From Agrobacterium cavarae (GTDB lineage Bacteria; Pseudomonadota; Alphaproteobacteria; Rhizobiales; Rhizobiaceae), in the NCBI RefSeq assembly GCF_004310285.1, contig NZ_SISF01000034.1, positions 263,890-327,889 on the forward strand: DNA of 64,000 nucleotides, written 5' to 3'. Of this stretch, positions 55,106 to 62,237 are shown in pieces; within the stretch, counting starts at the first letter, position 1; each line of letters opens with the position of its first letter. The notes below the pieces were generated by a model that was not told the origin of the DNA, made no database searches, and saw nothing but the letters and a program-made list of their open reading frames with translations. The position numbers and the translations under genes are program-made.

Positions 55106-55744
55106 ATGTTGAAACTGGATCACCTGGCGATTATCGCGCCGTCGCTTGAGGTTGGCGCCGACTATGTGCGCGACGCGCTCGGCATCGACATGCCGAGAGG
55201 CGGTAAGCATCCACAGATGGGCACCCACAATCTGCTGCTGCGGCTCGGTGCGGATGTCTTTCTGGAAGTGATCGCCATCGATCCAGAGGCAGAGCGGCCT
55301 ACGAGACGACGCTGGTTCGGGCTCGATGATCTTGAGGCGGTTCAGGCGGCGTGGGACGAGGGGCGACGGCTGCGCGCCTGGGTAGCCCGGACCGGCGACT
55401 TTGCCAGCGTGCTCGTGCGGCATGGCGATCTGCTGGGACGTCAAGAGAAGGTGTCACGTGGAGATCGTGAGTGGCTGTTCGCGGTCGCCGACGATGGATC
55501 TCTGCCGTGCGGCGGCGTTGCACCTTCGGTGATGGACTGGGGAGCGCGGGGCACTCCCGCGCCATCCATGCCGGATTTTGGCTTTCGGCTAAAGAGCTTC
55601 CAGATCGAACATCCCGAGGCGGATCGGGTTCGAGAACTCTATGCTGATCTTGAGATTATCGACCCGCCGACGGTGATCAAAGCCAAGAGTTTCCGTTACA
55701 TCGCGGAGATAGAAACGCCCCGTGGCGTCGCGCTCATCAGTTAG
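55106..55744 (+). CDS. VOC-superfamily (glyoxalase-like) protein
   Basis: 212 residues. The opening LKLDHLAIIAPSLEVGADYVRDALG and GTHNLLLRLGADVFLEVIAID are characteristic of glyoxalase-like domain proteins (Glyoxalase_3 type): metal-site His and Glu are visible in the DHLAI, GTHN and FLEVIAI segments. Cytoplasmic; reaction unknown. The ATG at 55106 has GGAG at the right distance; an earlier in-frame Met at 55070 lies inside the pyrG terminator and is unlikely. Confidence 0.82.
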   Translation: MLKLDHLAIIAPSLEVGADYVRDALGIDMPRGGKHPQMGTHNLLLRLGADVFLEVIAIDPEAERPTRRRWFGLDDLEAVQAAWDEGRRLRAWVARTGDFASVLVRHGDLLGRQEKVSRGDREWLFAVADDGSLPCGGVAPSVMDWGARGTPAPSMPDFGFRLKSFQIEHPEADRVRELYADLEIIDPPTVIKAKSFRYIAEIETPRGVALIS

Positions 55745-55885
55745 GGTGAGACTTCTCTGTGATCTTGGCGCTCAACAATGCGCAACGTCGAAAAAGTAGT
55801 TCCTAATATTAGTATCACATCAGAACAAAAATTCGTGATCCGAGTTTACTGCTGAATTTGAACTCCAGCGCGCGAGATCAGCAGC

Positions 55886-57028
55886 ATGTTCGTCAAAGCC
55901 TTCCCTTTTTATGTGCTCCCTGCGATTTGTCTGGGGGGAGTAGCGCTGGCGTTGCAGCCTGACATCGTCCGCGCGCAAGACGCGCCTGCCGTTCCTGTCA
56001 CGGTCTATAAGGCAAAGGTCGAGGAGATCGACAAGGTGATCAACGGTATCGGTACCGTGGACCCGTTACAGAGCGTCACGGTCAGACCGCGGATTGACGG
56101 GCAGGTGACCGGTATCCGCTTCACTGAAGGCCAGATGATTGAAAAAGGAAGCGTCTTGCTGACGCTGGATGACCGTGAGCTTTCGTCCGCGCTCACCTCC
56201 GCCAAGGCGAAGAGGGCTCAGGATGAAGCCCAATGGAACAGTGCCAAAACTGAAGCGCAGCGCTATGCCTCGCTCGCCGAAAAGGGAGTGGCGTCCGCCT
56301 CCACGCTTGAACAGAAGAGCGCGCTGAGCGAGCAATATGCTGCAGCCGTCCAGTATGATGATGCCATGATCAAGAGTGCGGAAACGCAGCTCGGCTTCGC
56401 CACCGTGATTGCCCCGATCTCCGGACGCACGGGTTTCAAGCAAGTCGATGTGGGTAGCGTGGTCAGCGCAAGCTCCACGGATGGCATCGTGACAATCACC
56501 CAGATGGATCCAATTGCCGTGTCCTTTGTCGCGCCTGGCGACAGGTTCGGCGAGATCCGCCAAGCGCTCAGCGAGAAGATTGCGGCGGTGACCCTGATCA
56601 CGACCGATGGAAGCCGCGTCCTGGCGAAGGGCCAGTTGACGACAATGGATAACTCGGTCGACGCCTCCAACGGCTCCATTCATCTCAAGGCGCTCTTCGA
56701 CAATGGCAACGGCGCTCTTTGGCCCGGGCTTCCGGTGGCAACCACACTGACAGTCGAGCACAAGAGCGGGGTGGTCGTTCCCGATAAGGCTTTGGCGAGA
56801 GGGCGTAACGGGCTTTATGCCTATGTGGTCTCAAAAGACAACAAGGTGGAAGAGCGGAACGTGAAGACCGCCTTCGTGACCGGCGCAAGAGCGCTGGTGA
56901 CGGAGGGGATAAAAGAGGGCGAAGCCGTCGTCATGGACGGCCAATCGCGGATCGGCAATGGCGCAACTGTCACCGCTACCCCTTGGACAGGGTCGCCAAC
57001 GGGCGAACTCGCCGAGAAGGCGAACTGA
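55886..57028 (+). CDS. RND efflux pump periplasmic adaptor subunit
   Basis: 380 residues, HlyD/AcrA-type membrane-fusion protein. After an N-terminal export signal (LPAICLGGVALALQP) come the barrel-sandwich halves (VRPRIDGQVTGIRFTEGQMIEKG; ATVIAPISGRTGFKQVDVGSVV in parts) separated by a coiled-coil hairpin rich in Ala/Glu/Gln, then beta-barrel and membrane-proximal domains. It has no lipobox Cys at the expected place. It links the inner-membrane pump encoded next to an outer-membrane channel that is not in this window. Stop is 2 bases before the pump ATG. Confidence 0.93.
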   Translation: MFVKAFPFYVLPAICLGGVALALQPDIVRAQDAPAVPVTVYKAKVEEIDKVINGIGTVDPLQSVTVRPRIDGQVTGIRFTEGQMIEKGSVLLTLDDRELSSALTSAKAKRAQDEAQWNSAKTEAQRYASLAEKGVASASTLEQKSALSEQYAAAVQYDDAMIKSAETQLGFATVIAPISGRTGFKQVDVGSVVSASSTDGIVTITQMDPIAVSFVAPGDRFGEIRQALSEKIAAVTLITTDGSRVLAKGQLTTMDNSVDASNGSIHLKALFDNGNGALWPGLPVATTLTVEHKSGVVVPDKALARGRNGLYAYVVSKDNKVEERNVKTAFVTGARALVTEGIKEGEAVVMDGQSRIGNGATVTATPWTGSPTGELAEKAN

Positions 57029-57030
57029 CC

Positions 57031-60000
57031 ATGAGAAACGATCAGGACCAAAACCGTACGTCCAGTTTCTTCGATTTCTTTATTCTGCATCCGGTGGCGA
57101 CAGGGCTGCTGATGACCGGCATCTTTCTGGTCGGCGTCATCTGCTATCCATTCATGCCGGTTTCGGCCCTTCCGCGGATCGATTTTCCGACGATCCAGAT
57201 TGCGGCCAATCTCCCCGGTGCTTCGCCGGAGACGATGGCCTCCAGCGTGGCGCAACCCATTGAACAGGCGCTGTCACGCGTCAGCGGCATCACCGAAATG
57301 ACGTCGAACAGTTCGCTCGGCACCACCTCGATCACGGTGCAGTTCGATCTCGACAAAAATATCGAGACTGCTGCAAGCGATGTACAGACGGCAATCAGCG
57401 AAGCGGCGGGTGAACTTCCGAAGGATATGACCTCGCTTCCTACGGTGCATAAGGCAAACCCTGCCGATGCGCCGATCATGCAGCTTTCGGCGACGTCCGA
57501 TACGCTGACACTGCCGCAGCTCGATGAGTATATCGAACGCAACGTCGCTTCGAAAATCGGTCAGGTCTCAGGCGTGGCCTTCGTCAATATCGGCGGGAAG
57601 CAGAAGCCGGCCATACGCATCGCCGTCGATCCTGGTCGCCTGGCCCAGGCCGACGTGACGATGGAGGACGTGCGCACCGCCATCGGCAATCTCAGTCTCA
57701 GCGCGCCGAAGGGGAACATCGATGACCCGACACGCACCTTTCCGATCTATACGAACGACCAGATTTCCAGCAGCGCGGAATGGAACGACGCCGTCATCGC
57801 CTATCGAAACGGCGGGCCGGTGCGCATTCGTGATATAGGGCAGGCGACGGATGGTGCGGAAGATAGAAAGATGGCGCACTGGACCAATGGAGAGCGAGGC
57901 ATCGCGCTCGACGTTTTCCGTCAGCCCGGCGCCAATGTGATAGCAGTCGTCAACGCGGTGAAAGAGCAATTGCCCGCACTCCAGGCCTCGTTGCCGCGTT
58001 CGGTCAAGCTGGAACTCGTCACTGACCGGACGACGACGATCAGAGCGTCCGTGACGGATATTCAGTTTACCCTGATGCTGACCATCGGCCTCGTCGTTGT
58101 CGTGATCTTCCTTTTCCTGCGAAACCTGCGCGCGACACTCATCCCCGTCGTGACGCTTCCGATTGCTCTGGCCGGATCGCTGGCACCCATGTGGCTTTTG
58201 GGCTTTAGTCTGGACAATCTGTCGCTCATGGCGCTGGTCGTCGCCGTCGGCTTCGTCGTCGACGATGCCATCGTCATGCTGGAGAACATCACCCGCCATA
58301 TCGAAGACGGGGTCGAGCCGAGGCAGGCGGCGCTTCAAGGCACGCGGGAGATCGGTTTCACGATCGTTTCCATCAGTCTCTCGCTGATTGCAGTCCTCAT
58401 TCCGATCCTGTTGATGGGTGGCATCATCGGACGCCTGTTTCGGGAATTTGCCGTGACGCTGACTGTCGCGATCGTCATTTCCGCCATCGTGTCGCTGACG
58501 TTGACGCCGATGCTGGCATCGAAATTCATCCGCCCCATCGAGAAGGATCAGCGCAGCCGTTTCTATCTGGCGGGAGAGGCATTCTTCGACGGATTGACGG
58601 CACTCTATATCCGCAGCCTCGAGCCAGTCATACGGCACCGCTTTTTGACGCTCGTCGTTTTTCTCGCGACCATTGCAGCAACCGGCTATCTGTTCGTCGT
58701 CGCGCCCAAGGGCTTTTTTCCGGAGCAGGATACCGGGTTCATTGCTGGCCTTTCCCAGGCTTCTCCAGACATTTCCTTTACCGAGATGGCGAAGCTTCAG
58801 GAACGCGTCAGCGAGATCATCATGAAAGATCCCGCCGTCTATAGCGTCTTCATGGATATCGGCGGCGGTAACGGCGGCAATGCGCTCAATCAGGGCCATG
58901 TCAACATCACGCTGAAACCTCTGGAGGAACGCGATGTCAGTGCCAAGCAGGTGATCGACCGGTTGGGCACGGCGCTCAATGCGCAGCAGGGCATCAAGCT
59001 CTTCATGCAGTCAGCACAGGATATCAATATCGGTGCGCGGCCGGCGAAAACGCAATATCAGTTCACACTTCAAGATGCCGATATTGCGGAACTTAGCGAA
59101 TGGTCGGACAAGATCACCAGCAAGCTTTCCGGGTTGCCGGAACTGCGCGACGTCGGGAGCGATCAGCAAGCTGAAGCGCCCAATCTGACGATCAAGATCG
59201 ACCGCGCGGCAGCGACGCTCTATGGCGTCCTTCCTTCCACCATCGACGAGACGCTTTACGACGCATTTGGTCAGCGCCAGGTAGCCTCCTTCTCCAGTCA
59301 GACCGACACCTTCCGTGTCATTCTTGAGGTGTTGCCGGATCTGCAGCGAGACATCGCCACACTTGACCGTCTGTCGGTCAGAGCAAGCAATGGAACGCTT
59401 GTCCCGCTTTCGGTGGTGGCAAAATGGACGACGGATGGCACCTCGCCGGTATCGATTGCGCATCAGGGCCAATCGCCGGCTGTGACCATCTCGTTCAACC
59501 TGGCGCCCGATGTCGCTCTGGGAAACGCCACTGCCGTCATCGAAAATGCCGTGTCCAACATGCATCCTCCGGGGTCGCTGCAGACATCGTTTTCCGGCAG
59601 CGCGAAGGCGTTCAAGGATTCGCTTGGAACCATCCCGCTGCTCATCCTGGCGTCGCTTGTCGTCGTCTACATCATTCTCGGCGTGCTCTACGAAAGCCTT
59701 ATCCATCCGCTGACGATCCTGTCGACCTTGCCTTCCGCGGGCCTTGGCGCGCTTCTGGCTCTGCAGGTTGCCGGCCTCGACTTCGGGCTCGTGGCAATGA
59801 TCGGGGTCATTCTGTTGATCGGTATCGTCAAGAAGAATGGCATCATGCTCGTCGATTTCGCCATCCAGGCGGAGCGGGAGGAGGGATTGTCGAGCGAGGA
59901 GGCGATCGTCAAAGCCGCTCAGATGCGTTTCAGACCGATCCTGATGACGACGATGGCCGCTCTTTTGGGTGGAATACCACTGGCGCTTGGTCACGGGTCC

Positions 60001-60159
60001 GGTGCTGAACTGCGTCAACCTTTGGGCTATGCGATCGTCGGCGGACTTATGGTCAGCCAGGTCCTGACACTTTATACGACCCCCGTAATCTACCTTTTGC
60101 TCGACAGGCTTCGGCGCGCAAAGGATATGCCCGCTCGGGTGCAGGTGGCGGCTGCATGA
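57031..60159 (+). CDS. RND multidrug efflux transporter, inner-membrane pump
   Basis: 1042 residues of the HAE-1 family, closest in style to MdtB/MdtC. Twelve membrane spans and two large periplasmic loops. The proton-relay residues are present: the Asp pair in VAVGFVVDDAIVMLENI and the Lys in LIGIVKKNGIMLVDFAI. The start at 57031 follows the adaptor stop by 2 bases; the frame is open upstream within the adaptor gene. It should expel drugs or other amphiphiles using the proton gradient. No regulator or outer-membrane factor gene adjoins, so control and partner are unknown. Confidence 0.95.
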   Translation: MRNDQDQNRTSSFFDFFILHPVATGLLMTGIFLVGVICYPFMPVSALPRIDFPTIQIAANLPGASPETMASSVAQPIEQALSRVSGITEMTSNSSLGTTSITVQFDLDKNIETAASDVQTAISEAAGELPKDMTSLPTVHKANPADAPIMQLSATSDTLTLPQLDEYIERNVASKIGQVSGVAFVNIGGKQKPAIRIAVDPGRLAQADVTMEDVRTAIGNLSLSAPKGNIDDPTRTFPIYTNDQISSSAEWNDAVIAYRNGGPVRIRDIGQATDGAEDRKMAHWTNGERGIALDVFRQPGANVIAVVNAVKEQLPALQASLPRSVKLELVTDRTTTIRASVTDIQFTLMLTIGLVVVVIFLFLRNLRATLIPVVTLPIALAGSLAPMWLLGFSLDNLSLMALVVAVGFVVDDAIVMLENITRHIEDGVEPRQAALQGTREIGFTIVSISLSLIAVLIPILLMGGIIGRLFREFAVTLTVAIVISAIVSLTLTPMLASKFIRPIEKDQRSRFYLAGEAFFDGLTALYIRSLEPVIRHRFLTLVVFLATIAATGYLFVVAPKGFFPEQDTGFIAGLSQASPDISFTEMAKLQERVSEIIMKDPAVYSVFMDIGGGNGGNALNQGHVNITLKPLEERDVSAKQVIDRLGTALNAQQGIKLFMQSAQDINIGARPAKTQYQFTLQDADIAELSEWSDKITSKLSGLPELRDVGSDQQAEAPNLTIKIDRAAATLYGVLPSTIDETLYDAFGQRQVASFSSQTDTFRVILEVLPDLQRDIATLDRLSVRASNGTLVPLSVVAKWTTDGTSPVSIAHQGQSPAVTISFNLAPDVALGNATAVIENAVSNMHPPGSLQTSFSGSAKAFKDSLGTIPLLILASLVVVYIILGVLYESLIHPLTILSTLPSAGLGALLALQVAGLDFGLVAMIGVILLIGIVKKNGIMLVDFAIQAEREEGLSSEEAIVKAAQMRFRPILMTTMAALLGGIPLALGHGSGAELRQPLGYAIVGGLMVSQVLTLYTTPVIYLLLDRLRRAKDMPARVQVAAA

Positions 60160-60168
60160 TGATCAAGA

Positions 60169-60324
60169 TTAGGCGCAGGGCAAACCGTAATACATCTTGT
60201 GCTGGTCGAAGAATGAGGCGCAGTCAGGAGTCAGAAGGTCGTCAGGACCGGCGATGAAGATGGCTGCGCCCGCCGCGACACGATAGCTTTGAGGCTTTCT
60301 GTGTCGCGCGGGCGTTGCTTTCAA
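60169..60324 (-). CDS. Possible small protein gene downstream of the FliO-like gene
   Basis: A 51-codon frame beginning TTG at 60324, 6 bases after the TAG of the upstream gene, and ending TAA at 60169-60171, just past the RND pump stop on the other strand. The predicted peptide has a basic start (KATPARHRKPQSYR), a short hydrophobic middle (VAAGAAIFIAG) and a distinctive end (PDCASFFDQHKMYYGLPCA) with two Cys. Codon use and composition look protein-like. There is no clear ribosome-binding site, so coupling to the upstream gene would be needed. Not recognised as a family. Confidence 0.4.
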   Translation of the reverse strand: MKATPARHRKPQSYRVAAGAAIFIAGPDDLLTPDCASFFDQHKMYYGLPCA

Positions 60325-60330
60325 TCGTCA

Positions 60331-61725
60331 CTATCGGTCGCGGGTGACCGACATCTCACCGAAGATGCGAGCCATTTCCTTTTGAACGTCTCGTTCAGCA
60401 TCCGCAGGGGCTTCCGAAAACTTTGGATCGGGTTGCGGGTCAGGTGTCGTTGTGTCGAGGTTCACCGGCGGCGCCACGGCAAGCGGGCGCGGCAGATCGG
60501 TGGTGGCATTAGCACTTTTGGCAATCTCGGCTTCAAGGAAGCTTTCGAAATCACTGGTCAACTGGTCGCCGAAGACGGGACCATTGTCACCTGGAGCAAG
60601 CGGTTCCGGTTTTGCGACAAGCGGCGCCACAGGCGTTGCGGATGCGGTGGTAACGGACGGTGTAGCGCTGTAGGCGGGAAGCACGCGGTCGCGGGCAGCG
60701 TCGAGAAAATCGACTGCATTTCGCTCCGCTATCGCTGCCTCACTTTGCCCAACCGGCTCTGACTTTTCTTCCAATGTAGGCCCTGCCGTGAGCTTAGGCT
60801 CTGCGAATCTTCGGTCATAGGTCGTGGATACGACCGGTGCGACAACCGGAGAAACGCTAGGGGCCTGTGAAGGAAGAGGCGATTGTGGAGCGACAGGCGC
60901 TTCGGAGACCACCGGAGCTTGAGAAGCCGGTGCAGCAGACCGGTTCATGTCCTCATCCTGCTGCATGATGGCGGCGGCAACCAACGGCGGTACGACTGGA
61001 ATGGAAGGAGCGACGGGCTCGCGGGCCAACGTTCTGGGTGCTGGTGGTACGACCGCTTCAGACGCCTCACGGCTTGGAGCCGACGCCGAGGGTGCGACAG
61101 TCGAAACGGGAGGTGTCGCAGGCGCAGGCTGTGGCTTTCGGACTGCGGGCTGCGGGGGAGCTGGTGGGGCCGCAGGAACGGGTCTGGACGCAACGGCGGG
61201 TGCTGGCGAAGGTGAGGCGGCTGGCTGAGGTTTCACCGGCGCGGTGCTCGCCACTGGCTTCCTAGGTTCCTGTGGCGCTTCGGCGTTCAGTTCGGGAGCG
61301 ACGAATGCGGCTGCAGGGCGAACATCCTCTTGTGGTACCTGGGCGAGCGTGCGCTGTCGGTCGGCGGATACGCTGCGGTCGGCATCACGTGCGATCAGGG
61401 CGTCTTCCTGCGGATCGCGCACATCCTTCATGAACGGGATGGCGCCAATACCGCTTTCGATCACGATGTCCGTTGGCCCGCCAATCATCACCAGATGCTC
61501 GACATTGTCACGGCGCACGAGAACGAGACGCCGCCTTGCGTCGACGGCTGTCGCGTCCAGAACCTGCAGGCGAGGCTGACGGTTTCGTCCGCCACGGATG
61601 AACGGGGCAGAGCCACTGCGTCTGCGAATGAACCACAGGACGATGGCAAGCAGCAGGAGTGCCGCACCCACGCCAACCACTGCAATGATCAGGCGATTGC
61701 CATATGTGCCAATGAAATCTTCCAT
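60331..61725 (-). CDS. Membrane protein with FliO-like N-terminal domain and long Pro/Ala-rich tail
   Basis: 464 residues from ATG 61725 (MEDFIGTYGNRLIIAVVGV). One membrane span at about residues 10-33, a basic stop-transfer patch (WFIRRRSG), then a FliO-like beta domain (RLQVLDATAVDARRRLVLVRRDNVEHLVMIGGPTDIVIE, cited in parts) ending near residue 110. The rest is low-complexity, rich in Pro, Ala, Val and Ser, with a more ordered end (FGDQLTSDFESFLEAEIAK). FliO helps assemble the flagellar export gate, but no flagellar genes are nearby, so this is a FliO-domain relative of unknown role. The frame is open further upstream without a good start. Confidence 0.8.
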   Translation of the reverse strand: MEDFIGTYGNRLIIAVVGVGAALLLLAIVLWFIRRRSGSAPFIRGGRNRQPRLQVLDATAVDARRRLVLVRRDNVEHLVMIGGPTDIVIESGIGAIPFMKDVRDPQEDALIARDADRSVSADRQRTLAQVPQEDVRPAAAFVAPELNAEAPQEPRKPVASTAPVKPQPAASPSPAPAVASRPVPAAPPAPPQPAVRKPQPAPATPPVSTVAPSASAPSREASEAVVPPAPRTLAREPVAPSIPVVPPLVAAAIMQQDEDMNRSAAPASQAPVVSEAPVAPQSPLPSQAPSVSPVVAPVVSTTYDRRFAEPKLTAGPTLEEKSEPVGQSEAAIAERNAVDFLDAARDRVLPAYSATPSVTTASATPVAPLVAKPEPLAPGDNGPVFGDQLTSDFESFLEAEIAKSANATTDLPRPLAVAPPVNLDTTTPDPQPDPKFSEAPADAERDVQKEMARIFGEMSVTRDR

Positions 61726-62044
61726 AACGGAGCCGGTCCCTTCAGCCATTTCGTGCAGCGGAAATGTACCCGCATTACATTTGTTCACACAACGTGACGG
61801 GAAAAGACGATTTTTTTTCGCCCCGCACAAGAATTTATCCTGTTCGTCCACGAATTTGCTGCAAGTTTGACGAAAGGGCCCGACTATAGAGCTTGTCTCA
61901 AAGCGCACAGGTGGCCGAAATCGTTATTGGTTGTGCATGGGTGGTGCTTATAGATGGACGGAGCTTTTTGATATTTATGCAAATTGCTACAAGGAAATAG
62001 AAGCGATTCCGTTCGACGCGGCTGTTGTTCGGCATGTCGCACAG
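61726..62044. other. Upstream region of the FliO-like gene, no gene recognised
   Basis: About 320 bases preceding the divergent FliO-like gene, before the inverted repeats of the cckA leader. An A/T-rich patch lies near 61808-61818 and 61965-61985. No coding frame on either strand looks convincing. Confidence 0.5.
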
Positions 62045-62121
62045 CTAGTGGTCTGATTTTGACATTTGCTACCGCTGGCAGAGGACTCGAGAGCAAATGT
62101 CAAAATCTTCAAGACCACTAG
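62045..62121. repeat. Long palindromic element 1 upstream of cckA
   Basis: Left arm 62045-62070 (CTAGTGGTCT + GATTTTGACATTTGCT) pairs perfectly with AGCAAATGTCAAAATC + AGACCACTAG on the right (62092-62121), giving 10+16 paired bases interrupted only by a 4-base bulge (TTCA, 62108-62111). The loop of 21 bases contains CTCGAG. Read on the opposite strand it aligns over its whole length with element 2, including bulge position and loop. Each arm carries a TTGACA hexamer. Confidence 0.85.
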
Positions 62122-62134
62122 TAAGTTTTTGTTT

Positions 62135-62213
62135 CTAGTGGAATTTACGAATTTGACATTTGATTCTCGAGATCTCCGCATGTGGGCATCAAATGTCAAA
62201 TTCATTCCACTAG
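62135..62213. repeat. Long palindromic element 2 upstream of cckA, inverted relative to element 1
   Basis: Left arm CTAGTGGAAT + bulge TTAC + GAATTTGACATTTGAT (62135-62164) pairs perfectly with ATCAAATGTCAAATTC + ATTCCACTAG (62188-62213): again 10+16 paired bases with a 4-base bulge, and a 23-base loop containing CTCGAG. Where its arm differs from element 1 (AAT for TCT, AAT for TTT, GAT for GCT), the opposite arm carries the matching change. It ends 24 bases before the cckA start. Confidence 0.85.
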
Positions 62214-62237
62214 CAGAACTGCAAGGGTAAAACCTCG

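Noticed and set aside
57568-58899. A 443-codon minus-strand frame within the RND pump gene
   Set aside because: Asp/His/Arg-rich shadow of the pump coding sequence without any motif.
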